From Betaproteobacteria bacterium (GTDB taxonomy: Bacteria; Pseudomonadota; Gammaproteobacteria; Burkholderiales; Burkholderiaceae_C), in contig JANYKR010000144.1 of NCBI GenBank assembly GCA_025358155.1, positions 1-47,345 on the forward strand: 47,345 nt of DNA. The letters are read 5' to 3'. The position numbers and the translations under genes are program-made. Below are positions 16,986 through 26,695 of this stretch, in pieces. How positions within the stretch are numbered: the stretch's first letter is position 1; each line of letters opens with the position of its first letter. The notes under the pieces were generated by a model. That model did not search any database, was not told the origin of the DNA, and saw only the letters and a list, made by a program, of their open reading frames with translations.

Positions 16986-17546
16986 TCAGTCGCCGCCGCG
17001 CCAAAGCGCCTGGGGCAGCACCTCGACCGTGTGCTTGCCGTCGCTGACGTAGACATGGCCGTCCTGGATGCTGACCTGCAACTGCATCGAGCGCTGCGCC
17101 ATTGCTGCGAGCGCCTGGCTTTGCTCGGACGGCAGCTGCCAGATGTCGAGGTTGCGCAGCCGGCTGATCTTGTTGGCAATGCCGGCATACCAGATCGGGG
17201 CCGAATTGCTGTAGCAGTACAGCGTGACCCGCCGAGCACGGCCGCAGGCCTTGGCCAGCCGACGCTCCTCGGGCTGGCCCACCTCGACCCAGTGCAGCAG
17301 CTGGTCGGACAGGTCTTTTTGCCAGAGGTCGGGCTCATCGGCATCGGCCATGCCACGGGCCAGCAGCAGCGCGCCCTGGTGTTCGTCGGCGGGCACGTTC
17401 AACGCAAAGGCCAGCAACCGGGCCATCAAGCGCTCTTCGGTCTCGGACGGCTGCAGCGGCAGGGTCAGCAAATGATCGCCGTAGACATTGCGGTCCATGT
17501 CGGCGATTTGCAAATGGGCTTTGTAGATCGTGGCTTTAATGGCCAT
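16986..17546 (-). CDS. yaeQ: YaeQ family protein
   Basis: A 186-residue protein matching YaeQ throughout: MAIKATIYKA-LQIADMDRNVY at the N-terminus, HPSET-like P-SETEERLMARLLAFAL near 32-50, D-GEPDLW-type ADEPDLWQKDLS near 70, the WVEVGQPEERRLAKAC segment near 87 and IWYAGI near 117. The structure is a PD-(D/E)XK nuclease-like fold; the biological role is not settled (an early link to RfaH function was proposed). ATG 17546 gives the normal length. Confidence 0.9.
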   Translation of the reverse strand: MAIKATIYKAHLQIADMDRNVYGDHLLTLPLQPSETEERLMARLLAFALNVPADEHQGALLLARGMADADEPDLWQKDLSDQLLHWVEVGQPEERRLAKACGRARRVTLYCYSNSAPIWYAGIANKISRLRNLDIWQLPSEQSQALAAMAQRSMQLQVSIQDGHVYVSDGKHTVEVLPQALWRGGD

Positions 17547-17807
17547 CAGGGGCGAGCTCCGTGCGTGCCTTGGGGGACAAGGCCAAACCGGCACTGTGCC
17601 ACAGCGCCTGCCTGATCGCCGGCAGGGCGGTTCAGGGTGCCTCACGCTGCCTGTCCCACCCGACCCCACTGCCAGGTCTGGCCGCTGACTCTGGGCCTTG
17701 GGTGCTGGCTGCGCAGCCTTTGAACGCCGAAGCCCTACCCCGGCCTGCCCGGAGCGAGGCGTGCAATCCCCGGTTTGCCGGAGGCCGCTTCAACGTCAGA
17801 ATGGGCC

Positions 17808-20800
17808 ATGCCTGCTGCACCAGCCCGTAACGAGCCCCATCCCGTCCCGTCTGCAGCGGGGGACGCCCGGCGTTCGCGCTTGCGGGCTTACCAGCGCAGT
17901 GCGCCGCCTGCAATGACGGCCAACGCGCTGGCGGCCGCGCTGTTGTTGTGGATTTTGGCCAACGTGGGGGCCACGCCCTTGCGCCCGGCCTGGCTGGGCG
18001 CCCTGGCGTTGATGCTGGTGTTGCGCGCTGCGCTGTGGTGGCGCCACCGGCAGGGTCCGATAGCGCTCGCCGCACAGCAAGGCTGGATCAACGGCTACCG
18101 GGCGGTGATAGCCCTGCAGGGGCTGGTCTGGGGCGCCGCCGCCTGGTTGCCGGCCGACCTGGGCGATGCGCAGGTTCAGGCCGCGATGTTGTTCTTGCTG
18201 CTGGGCCTGACTTTTGGCGCGATGACGCTGACCTTGTTCGACCTGTCCGCAGCCCTGCTGTTTGCCGGCGGCGTCGCCGTGATGCTGATCTGGCGGCTGC
18301 TGGCATTGGCGCAGCCGCTGCCACTGTCCACCCAGGTTGCCGGGGGGGTGGCGGCGCTGTTGCTGGTGATATGGATCGTCGGCGCCCGCCGGATCGACCG
18401 GGACCGCCAGGTCTGGGCCGCCACCCGTCGCGCCGAGGCGGCCAGCGCAGCAGGCGCGCGCGCCGCACAAAAGATGCTGCAGCTGATCTTTGAGCATGCC
18501 AGGGCCTCTCGGTGTTTGGCCCGAACTTGCGCCTGCTCGCCTGGAACAGCCTGTCGCTGGCACACACCGGCATGCCTGCCGACCAGGTGCGCCCAGGGCT
18601 GACGCTGCGCGAGTGCCTGCTGTGCCTGGCGCGCCAGGGTGAATTTGGCGCGGTCGACCCCGAGCGCGAGGCAGACCGTCGGGTGGCGCTGCTGACCCAA
18701 CCCAAGCCGAGCGTGACGCAGCAGGTGCGGCCGGACGGCCGCCGCATCGAGATCCACCTCAACCCGCTGCCCGATGGCGGCCTGGTGTTGGTGTATGTCG
18801 ACATCACCGAGCGCGTGGCGTCGCAGGCGGTGCTGGCGGAGCAGCAGCGCATGTTGGCCTTGGTGCTCGAAAACACGGAGCAAGGCTTCTGGTACATCGA
18901 CAACGACCTGCTCACCACCCATGCCAACCCTGCCATGTGCCGCATGCTGGGCATTGACCAGGCGCAGATGCTGGGCCGCAGCATCTACGACTTTGTCGAC
19001 GAGGCCAACGCCGAGATCTTTCGCCACCACGTGCGGCTGCGCGCTCTGGGCCAGGCCGAGGGCTATGAGATCGCACTCAGGCGGGTTGACGGCACGCTGG
19101 TGCACTGCTTCAACAACGCCACGCCGGTGTTTGACGATCAGCGCCGCAAGATTGGCGCGCTGGGGTTGTTCTCGGACATCAGTGCGCAAAAGCGCGCCGA
19201 GCAGCAGATCAGGCACGCCGGTGAGCTGCTGGCACAGAAGTCCCAGGTCCTGACGGCCACGCTCGACAACCTGGCGCAAGGCGTGCTGAGCGTCGATGCC
19301 CAGGGTCGCTGCAACACCTGGAACCGCCGGTTTCTGGAGCTGCTGCAATTGCCCGAATCCCTGATGTTGGGCCGGCCGACGTTGGACGCCTTGCGCCAGT
19401 ACCAGACCGCGCAAGGCGATTTTGGCGAGCAGCTGGAGCGCCTGGACACTGCGGGACAACAAAGCCTGCGCGGCTATGTGCTGGGCGACAGCCGCACCGT
19501 GGTGGGCCGCTACCAGCGCACCCGGGCGGACGGCATCGTGCTGGAGGTGGCCTCGCACTTTGCGCCTGACGGCAGCCTGGTGCGCACCTTCACCGACGTT
19601 ACGGCGTCCATGCAGGCGCAGCAGGCCTTGCGCGTGAGTGAAATGCGTTTTCGTACCCTGGCCGACGGCGCGCCCGCACTGATCTGGCTGTCGGACGCCG
19701 AGGGCTTGGCGGTCTGGTTCAACCAGCGCTGGCTGAGCTACACCGGCCGCAGCCTGGCCCAGGCTCTGGAGGGTGGTTGGGCTGAGTGCATCCATGCGCA
19801 AGATCTCGACCACTGCCGCGTCGGGTACAGCCAGGCGTTCGAGCAGCGCAGTGCCTACACACTGGAGTTCCGCCTGCAGCGCGCCGATGGCCGGTGGGGC
19901 TGGATCGCCGACCAGGGCATCCCGCGCTTTGACCTGGACGGCGGCTTTGAAGGCTTCGTCAGCTACGGCTGGGAGATCACCGAGCGCAAAGTGGTTGAGG
20001 CGGCGCTGCTCGCGGCCAAAGACGAAGCCGAGCAGGCGCGGGTCGAGGCCGAGCGGGCCAACCGCACCAAGTCCGATTTTCTGTCACGCATGTCGCACGA
20101 GCTGCGCACGCCCATGAACGCGATCTTGGGCTTTGGCCAGTTGCTGGAGGCTGACAGCAGCGAGCCGCTGAGCCCGGTGCAGCGCCAACGTGTCGGCGAA
20201 ATGCTGCGCGGTGGCCACCATTTGCTGGAGCTGATCAACGAGGTGCTCGACATCGCCCGGATCGAAGCCGGCACCTTGCAGCTGGTGCTGCAGCCGGTGG
20301 ATGCCGTAGCGCTGGCACAGGATTGCCTGAGCCTGGTGCAGCCGGTGGCGCAGGCGCGTGGGGTGGCTTTGGTGCTGGTTGCAGCCGAGGCAGCCGAAGG
20401 CGCCGACCTGAGTCGCCAGGCCAACGCCGCCCACCCGCTGGCTCTGGCTGACGCCACCCGTTTGCGCCAGGTGCTGCTCAACCTGCTGTCGAACGCGATC
20501 AAGTTCAACCGGCTGGCCGGTCAGGTCCGGCTGAGCTGCCGCGCCGAGGCGGACGTGGTGCTGATCGAAGTGGCGGACCAGGGCCCGGGTATCACGCCTG
20601 AGCAACTGCCGCGCTTGTTCCAGGCCTTCGAGCGGCTGGATGTGGACGGTGCGGTCGAGGGCACGGGCATTGGCCTGGCGCTGAGCCGCAGCCTGGTTGC
20701 ACTGATGCACGGTGAGATCGGTGTGCACAGCACGCCTGGCCAGGGCAGCGTGTTCTGGGTTCGCCTGCCCGCCAGCAGCCGGCCTCTTGCGGCGCCCCAG

Positions 20801-21223
20801 GCGTTTGAAGTGGCGGGCGCCGTGGCCGCGCCGGGCCGGTGCCAGCGCGTGCTCTACATCGAAGACAACGAGGTCAACCAGTTGCTGATGGAGGGCATGC
20901 TGAGTCACCGGCCGGCGCTTGTGCTGCGCCTGGCCGGTCTGCCCGAGGATGGCCTGGCAATGGCGGCGGCCGAGCCGCCCGACCTGATCCTGCTCGACAT
21001 CCAGTTGCCGGGCATGGACGGTTTTGAGGTGTTGCGGCGCCTGCGGGAGATGCCGGCCTTGCGGTCGGTGCCGGTGGTTGCCGTCAGCGCCAACGCGATG
21101 GCCGCTGACCTGGAGGATGCCCAGCGCGCCGGTTTTGCCGACTACCTCACCAAGCCCTTGCACCTGCCCCGGCTGCTGGCGCTGGTGGACCGCATGCTGG
21201 CCGGGGCGCCGGTTCGGCCCTGA
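17808..21223 (+). pseudogene. Multi-PAS hybrid histidine kinase, interrupted by one frameshift
   Basis: Two overlapping frames encode one kinase of about 1,138 residues. The first frame (from ATG 17808) encodes about six transmembrane helices and a linker ending IFEHA. Within AGGG near 18501-18504 the coding frame shifts by one base, and homology resumes as GLSVFGPNLRLLAWN, a PAS_7 start. Four PAS domains follow, then HisKA (His codon at 20096, MSHELRTP), HATPase (NAIKFN, DQGPGI, GTGIGLAL) and a receiver domain (Asp codon at 20996, LLDIQLPGMDGF). Adding one G restores A-R-G-L-S-V-F. This may be a real lesion or a one-base sequence error in a G run. If real, the 18512-21223 frame could still make a soluble kinase. 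Confidence 0.8.
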
Positions 21224-21251
21224 CAGCGGGCCGCGTCGGCGCCCGTTTGAT

Positions 21252-22127
21252 TCAGGTCGCCTGGTACGCCAGGCGCACGTAGATCGGCGCAAACGCCTCA
21301 GCCTGGGTGAGCTCCAGCAGGTGCTCGCGCGACAGCTCCAGCATCGCGATGAAGGTCACCACCAACACCGGGTTGCCGCCAGTGGCGTCGAACAGCTCAT
21401 GGAACTCGGCAAAGCGCCGGCCAGCGAGCTTGCGCAGCAGCAGGCTCATGTGCTCGCGCACCGACAACTGCTCGCGGCTGATCAGGTGGTGCTGGTTGAG
21501 CCTGGCGCGCTTGATGATGTCGGCCCAGGCCGACTGCAGGTCGGCCACACCCACGTCCGGCAACCGGGCCTGCAGGCTTTGCTCGATGTGGATCTGGGCC
21601 CGCAAAAAGTCTCGCCCGATCATCGGCAGCCGGTCGAGCCGCGCGGCGGCGAGCTTGATCTGCTCGTACTCCAGCAGCCGTCGTACCAGCTCGGTGCGGG
21701 GGTCGGGGCCCTCGGCGCCGTCGTCTTGCTTGCGGACCGGCAGCAGCATGCGCGACTTGATCTCGATCAGCATCGCCGCCATCAGCAGGTACTCGCTGGC
21801 CAGCTCCAGGTTGTGCTTGCGGATCTGGTCAACGTAGGTCAGGTACTGGCGCGTCACATCCGCCAGCGGGATGTCGAGGACGTTGAAGTTCTGCTTGCGG
21901 ATCAGGTAGAGCAGCAGGTCCAGCGGGCCCTCGAAGGCCTCCAGAAACACCTCCAGCGCATCCGGCGGGATGTAGAGGTCGTGCGGCAGCGCAAACAGCG
22001 GCTCGCCGTAGAGCCGGGCCAGCGCCACCCGGTCCACCGGCAGCGTTTCGACGTCGATGGCGATGTCGATGGCGGTGTGGCTACCGGCATGGGCGCCTGA
22101 ATCGGTATGGCGGTCAAGCTCGGCCAT
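21252..22127 (-). CDS. scpA: Segregation and condensation protein A (ScpA)
   Basis: The 291-residue kleisin subunit of the bacterial SMC complex, which bridges SMC heads and helps compact and partition the chromosome. The N-terminal signature FEGPLDLLLYLIRKQNFNVLDIPLADVTRQYL (residues about 65-96) is unmistakable, followed by ASEYLLMAAMLIEIKSRMLLP. The C-terminal winged-helix region is near 210-285. The N-terminal extension of about 50 residues is rich in Asp, Ala and Thr, and the start could be further in. It lies 48 bases behind the DUF3460 gene, an arrangement usual in Burkholderiales. scpB is not in the window. Confidence 0.93.
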   Translation of the reverse strand: MAELDRHTDSGAHAGSHTAIDIAIDVETLPVDRVALARLYGEPLFALPHDLYIPPDALEVFLEAFEGPLDLLLYLIRKQNFNVLDIPLADVTRQYLTYVDQIRKHNLELASEYLLMAAMLIEIKSRMLLPVRKQDDGAEGPDPRTELVRRLLEYEQIKLAAARLDRLPMIGRDFLRAQIHIEQSLQARLPDVGVADLQSAWADIIKRARLNQHHLISREQLSVREHMSLLLRKLAGRRFAEFHELFDATGGNPVLVVTFIAMLELSREHLLELTQAEAFAPIYVRLAYQAT

Positions 22128-22175
22128 GTCGAGGCTCAGGCCTTCAGCCAGCGGGCCCGACCCGGCAGACTGACC

Positions 22176-22385
22176 TCAGGGCTTGGCCGGCCGCGAGAAG
22201 TAGACGTAGGGCGACTGCGGCACGGCAGCATCGCTGTACTCGGCCTGGGCGGCGAGGTCGAGCTGCTTGTCCCACAGCAGAGCCCGGCCGGCGCGCTGCT
22301 CGGCCTCAAGAGTCGGCTTGTCGGCCTTGAGCTGGCGGATGAACTGCGTGACGTCAGAGGTGTAAGGCTTCCAGAAAAGCGGCAT
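22176..22385 (-). CDS. DUF3460 family protein
   Basis: A 69-residue protein with the DUF3460 (PF11943) pattern: Y-SD-TQFI-QLKADKPTLEAEQRAGRALLWDK. The family is largely confined to Betaproteobacteria and has no known function. It usually sits next to scpA, as here. ATG 22385 places the family start near the N-terminus; an upstream TTG at 22403 is in frame but adds only six residues. Confidence 0.85.
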   Translation of the reverse strand: MPLFWKPYTSDVTQFIRQLKADKPTLEAEQRAGRALLWDKQLDLAAQAEYSDAAVPQSPYVYFSRPAKP

Positions 22386-22491
22386 GGCGGGCGTCCGGTT
22401 CAAGGCTAATTCAGTATTTTAGTCGGCCATCCGGGCTGATGGGCCCGAAACTCAGTGGCTTGGCGGGGCGCGGTCATGGCAGCATGGACGC

Positions 22492-24291
22492 ATGGCAACC
22501 GAAACCGAGCTCAAGTTCCGCATCCCGGCAGCGCGCCTTGCCGCTGTGCGGCGGGCCGTGGCCACCCGCACCGCTGTGGTCGAGCCGCTGGCTGCGGTCT
22601 ATTTCGACACCCCGGATGAGCGGCTGGCCCAGGCCCGGATCGCTTTGCGCCTCCGGCACGAGGCCGGTGGCTGGGTGCAGACCCTCAAGGCCGAGGGCAC
22701 GCTGGCCTTGCAGCGGCTGGAGCACAACGTGCCCTTGGTGGCTGCCGGCCTCGGCGGCCCTGGCGCCACCCCCACCCGGCCCAGGCTCGACCTGCAACGC
22801 CATGCCGGCAGCGAGGCCGGTGCGGTTCTGGCGAAGGTGTTGTCGCGGGGGTTGGGGCAGGCGCCGCGGGCAGCGCCATTGCCGCTGCCCGCAGGCGAGT
22901 TGCTGGTGGCGCGCTACGCCACCGAGGTTCGGCGAACCCGCCGCGTGCTGCGGTTTGAGGGGGCACGGATCGAGCTGGCGCTTGATGAGGGCCGGATCAC
23001 CGCCGGTGAGGCGGACTGCGCGGTTTGTGAAATCGAGTTTGAACTGCTCAGCGGCCCACCGCAGGCGCTGCTGCACCTGGCAGCGCGCTGGGCGGCGCGT
23101 TTTGGCCTGGTGCTGGACGTGCGCAGCAAGAGCGAGCGTGGCCACCGGCTGGCCCTGGGCCAGCGCAGCAGCCCGCCCACCCGGGCCCGGCCGCTCAGGT
23201 TGTCGCGGCGGGCGGCACCCAGCACCGCGCTGGCGGCGATGCTGGGCAATGCGCTGGGACAGGTGCTGGCCAACGCCAGCCCGCTGGCTGAGTTGGCCGA
23301 GTCGGCTGGTTTGCCCGGGTTGGCCGGTTTGGCCGGCTTGACGGCGCCCAGCACCGCAGCCCGGGCGGTAGAACCCCCGTCCGGCGCGGCGCCTGACCCC
23401 CAGCCCGACCCCGAACTGCTGCACCAGCTGCGTGTCGGCCTGCGCCGCCTGCGCACGGTGTTGCAGGTATTTGCGCCGCTGCTGCCGACATCCGTGACCG
23501 ACCTGGCGCCAGCCTTGGTCGATTTGTTTGCCCAACTAGGCGCGGCCCGAGACCGCGACGCGATGGCCGAATCGCTCTGGCCCGCCCTGCGGGCTGCGGG
23601 TGCACCCTGGGTCGGGAGCCCGGCCACGCCGGCGCTGGCCGGGCCCGACCCGCTGCCCGTGCTGCTGGCCTCGCCGGCGGTGCAGCAACTCTGGCTGGCA
23701 CTGTTGGCCACGGCCCTGGCGGCGCCCTTGGCCACACCCCTGGCAGCCGAATCGGCCCCGACGACTCCGGCCGATACGGTCGGCCATGCTGCAATGCAGG
23801 CCGCTGCGAGCGCGGTTACCGCAACACCCGCCGCAACGCCCGCCAAGGCAGCCGCCAAGGCACCCGCCAAGGCACCCGCCGAAGCGCCCGCCAGCCTGCG
23901 CAAGGCCTTCAGCGCGCCGCTGCGCCACCTGCTGCGCCAGGTGCAGCGCGACGCAGCGCGCTTCGAACGCCTGGACGACGCCCAGCGTCACCGGCTGCGC
24001 CGGCGCATCAAGCGCTTGCGCTATGCCACCGAACTGACCTTGGCGCTGTGGCCGGCCCGCCCGGCAGCGCGCTTGCTGCGGCGGCTGGCGCAGGTCCAGA
24101 CCCCGCTGGGCAATCTCAACGACTGTGTGGTGGCCCAAGCCCACTGCCGCGACCTGGCAAGCCATACGCCGCAGGCCTGGTTTGCGGTGGGCTGGCTGAG
24201 CGCCCGGCGCCAGACACTTGAGCCCGCTTGCATCGCTGCGCTGGCGCGGCTGGCCAAGTGCAAGGCCGGCAAGGCCTGCTGGCCCGGCTGA
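22492..24291 (+). CDS. CYTH and CHAD domain protein (inorganic triphosphatase-like)
   Basis: A 599-residue protein. The N-terminal CYTH domain (about 1-200) starts with the phosphate/metal-binding ExExK motif (Glu4, Glu6, Lys8) and has the expected charged tunnel residues (RLR near 55, LK-EG near 66, EIEFEL near 180), as in the tripolyphosphatase YgiF. The C-terminal CHAD domain (about 300-599) has LHQLRVGLRRLRTVL and RRRIKRLRYATEL, the His- and Arg-rich helices that bind polyphosphate. The CHAD half is interrupted near residues 415-465 by an Ala/Pro/Lys-rich low-complexity tract. Likely role: hydrolysis or sensing of inorganic polyphosphate in the cytoplasm. Confidence 0.9.
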   Translation: MATETELKFRIPAARLAAVRRAVATRTAVVEPLAAVYFDTPDERLAQARIALRLRHEAGGWVQTLKAEGTLALQRLEHNVPLVAAGLGGPGATPTRPRLDLQRHAGSEAGAVLAKVLSRGLGQAPRAAPLPLPAGELLVARYATEVRRTRRVLRFEGARIELALDEGRITAGEADCAVCEIEFELLSGPPQALLHLAARWAARFGLVLDVRSKSERGHRLALGQRSSPPTRARPLRLSRRAAPSTALAAMLGNALGQVLANASPLAELAESAGLPGLAGLAGLTAPSTAARAVEPPSGAAPDPQPDPELLHQLRVGLRRLRTVLQVFAPLLPTSVTDLAPALVDLFAQLGAARDRDAMAESLWPALRAAGAPWVGSPATPALAGPDPLPVLLASPAVQQLWLALLATALAAPLATPLAAESAPTTPADTVGHAAMQAAASAVTATPAATPAKAAAKAPAKAPAEAPASLRKAFSAPLRHLLRQVQRDAARFERLDDAQRHRLRRRIKRLRYATELTLALWPARPAARLLRRLAQVQTPLGNLNDCVVAQAHCRDLASHTPQAWFAVGWLSARRQTLEPACIAALARLAKCKAGKACWPG

Positions 24292-24348
24292 GGGTCAACG
24301 CCCGTTCCGGTCGGCAGGCCCCGCAGGTGCCCGCCGGTCCGCCGGCGG

Positions 24349-26040
24349 TCAGGCCAAGGCCATCAGCGCCAGCACGGCGGCATCGACCGTAGGCACGATC
24401 TGCTCGGCCCCCAGTTCGGCCTCGAAGCCCGAGCGCCGGATCAGGCCGAGTGGCTGGGGGTTGACATTGGCCAGCACCAGCGCAATCTCCAGGCGCTTGA
24501 AGGCCCTGTAAAGCTGCTGCAGCGCGTCGATGCCCGAGGTGTCGATCGAGATCAGCCGGTGCATCTCCAGCACCACGCAGCGGGTATCGGCCGGCAACTG
24601 TGCCGGCAAGGCCTCGATCTTGCCCACCGCGCCAAAAAACAGCGAGCCGAACAGCTCAAACACCACCACCCCAGGCGGCAGAACACCCGCCGAGCCGGCG
24701 GTGTTGAGCGGCTTGACCGAAAACAGCGTGCTCATCCGGTAGATGAAAAAGCCGCAGGCCATCAGCAAACCCATCTCCACCGCTACCGTCAGGTCAAACA
24801 CCACGGTCAGCACGAAGGTGCCCACCAAGGTGGCGCGGTACGGCAGCAAAAAGCGCTTGAGCCGGACAAACTCGCGCCACTCGCCCATGTTCCAGGCCAC
24901 AAACAGCAAGATGCCGGCCAGCGCGGCCAGCGGTACATGCAGCGCCAGCGGTGCGGCCACCAGCACGACAGCCAGCAAGGCCAGCGAATGCACCATGCCG
25001 GCCACCGGCGAGGTGGCGCCGGCGCGCACATTGGTGACCGTGCGGGCGATGGTGCCGGTGGCCGGGATGCCGCCAAAAAACGGCACGATCATGTTGGCAA
25101 TGCCCTGGCCCATCAGCTCCTGGTTGGGGTCGTGGCGCGGGTTCTGCGGCGCCATGTTGTCGGCCACCCGGGCACACAGCAGCGACTCGATAGCCCCCAG
25201 CAGTGCAATCGTGAGGGTCGGGATCACCAGCAGCTTGGCCGTGGCCCAGCTGAAGTCGGGCAGCGCAAACGCGGGCAGCGACTGGGGGATACCGCCAAAC
25301 CGCGAACCGATGGTCTCGACCGGCAGCTCAAGCAGCACCACCGCCCCGGTGGCCAGCACCAGGGCGACGATGGTGCCGGGCAGGTGCGCGGCCCAGCGCC
25401 GCAGGTGCGGCAGCACGCCCTGGGGCGCGACCGGCATGGTGTAACTCTTGGGCCACAGCACCACCAGCCCCAGGCAGGCCAGGCCCAGGCCCAGCGCGAC
25501 CGGGTTGAAGCTGTCGAGATGCCGACCCAGCACGCTGAGCTGGCCGAAAAAATCGCCCGGCATCTTGTCGATCTTCAAACCCAGCAAGTCCTTGAACTGC
25601 GACAGCCCGATCAGCACCGCAATGCCGTTGGTGAAGCCGATGACGATCGATACCGGGATGTAGCGCACCAGCGCGCCCAGTTTGAGCCAGCCCATCACAA
25701 ACAGCAGCACGCCGGCCAACGAGGTGGCGATCAACAGGTTGGCCAGGCCGAAGCGCTCGACGATGCCGTAGACGATCACGATGAAAGCACCCGCCGGGCC
25801 GCCGATCTGCACCTGCGAGCCGCCCAGCGCCGCGACCAGAAATCCGGCGATGATGGCGGTGAAGATGCCGGCCTCGGGCTTGACGCCTGAGGCAATCGCA
25901 AACGCCATTGCCAGCGGCAAGGCCACGATGCCGACGGTCAGGCCGGCGCCCAGGTCGGCGCCGAAGCGCTGGCGGTTGTAGCCCTTCAGGGCGTCGAGCA
26001 GACGCGGGCGAAAAGGGTGGGGCTGGAAAGGCAATGGCAT
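24349..26040 (-). CDS. SulP family inorganic anion transporter with STAS domain
   Basis: A 563-residue inner-membrane transporter of the SLC26/SulP family. The membrane part (about residues 20-425) has the family signature at about 28-65 (GIVALPLAMAFAIASG, GSQVQIGGPAGAF) and further GSQ/GG-rich helices such as GGIPATGTIARTVTN near 320. The C-terminal cytoplasmic STAS domain (about 450-555) has the DTSGIDAL switch motif. Substrates in the family include sulfate, bicarbonate and dicarboxylates; this one cannot be assigned. No carbonic anhydrase gene lies beside it. It is divergent from the response-regulator gene. Confidence 0.92.
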   Translation of the reverse strand: MPLPFQPHPFRPRLLDALKGYNRQRFGADLGAGLTVGIVALPLAMAFAIASGVKPEAGIFTAIIAGFLVAALGGSQVQIGGPAGAFIVIVYGIVERFGLANLLIATSLAGVLLFVMGWLKLGALVRYIPVSIVIGFTNGIAVLIGLSQFKDLLGLKIDKMPGDFFGQLSVLGRHLDSFNPVALGLGLACLGLVVLWPKSYTMPVAPQGVLPHLRRWAAHLPGTIVALVLATGAVVLLELPVETIGSRFGGIPQSLPAFALPDFSWATAKLLVIPTLTIALLGAIESLLCARVADNMAPQNPRHDPNQELMGQGIANMIVPFFGGIPATGTIARTVTNVRAGATSPVAGMVHSLALLAVVLVAAPLALHVPLAALAGILLFVAWNMGEWREFVRLKRFLLPYRATLVGTFVLTVVFDLTVAVEMGLLMACGFFIYRMSTLFSVKPLNTAGSAGVLPPGVVVFELFGSLFFGAVGKIEALPAQLPADTRCVVLEMHRLISIDTSGIDALQQLYRAFKRLEIALVLANVNPQPLGLIRRSGFEAELGAEQIVPTVDAAVLALMALA

Positions 26041-26314
26041 GCAGGCTCCTGGCGGACGACGGGATCAACCGGGCGTTGGCCCATGAATGGCCGCTGCGGA
26101 GGTCCGCCGTGCTGCACCCGCGCCAGGTAACGCCGCCGGGCTGACACTTGCGCCACACGGTGGCCCGCGATGGATCGAGCTTGCATGGGCGAATGATGCC
26201 ACTGTTGCAGCGTGAAACTGGGGGTTGTCCGTGCGGGGTGCTGCTGGCGCGGGCTTGAGGCGCTAGGATCAGGTGGCCTGTTTTTTTTGTCAAATTTCAA
26301 CCGGTCGGCTGCGT

Positions 26315-26695
26315 ATGTTGAACACGGTGATGGTGATCGACGACAGTGAGATCGACCTGCTCTACGCGCGCATCGTGCTGGAGCGCTCGGGGCTGGCCCG
26401 CCAGCTGCTGCTGGTGGAGTCGGCCAGCGACGCTTTGCAGCAGTTGTTGGGGCCAGACGCCACGCCGGTCGACCTGATCTTGCTCGACATCAACATGCCG
26501 GGCATGGACGGGTTCGAGTTTCTGGCAGCCTACGGGTTGCGGTGTGCTCAGCCGGTACCGGTGGTGATGCTCAGCGCCTCGCCCGACCCGGCCGACCGGG
26601 TGCGCGCGCTGCGCCACCCCTTTGTGCGCGACTGCCTCACCAAGCCGCTGGCGCCGTTGGTTGCCGCCAGCTTGGCCCACCGTGTCCGGATCTGA
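26315..26695 (+). CDS. Single-domain response regulator
   Basis: A stand-alone receiver domain of 126 residues. The acidic pocket is VIDDSE (near residue 8), the phospho-acceptor is Asp58 in LLDINMPGMDGFEF, the switch Ser is in VMLSAS near 90, and the conserved Lys is in CLTKPLAP near 110. There is no output domain, so it probably relays phosphate or binds a partner. The stop lies inside the start of the next gene (a 14-base overlap with the GTG at 26682), so it is translationally coupled to the histidine kinase. ATG 26315 is the chosen start. Confidence 0.88.
   Translation: MLNTVMVIDDSEIDLLYARIVLERSGLARQLLLVESASDALQQLLGPDATPVDLILLDINMPGMDGFEFLAAYGLRCAQPVPVVMLSASPDPADRVRALRHPFVRDCLTKPLAPLVAASLAHRVRI

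Noticed and set aside
24559-25890. A 443-codon plus-strand open frame
   Set aside because: Antisense to the SulP transporter; Gln/His-rich low-information translation.
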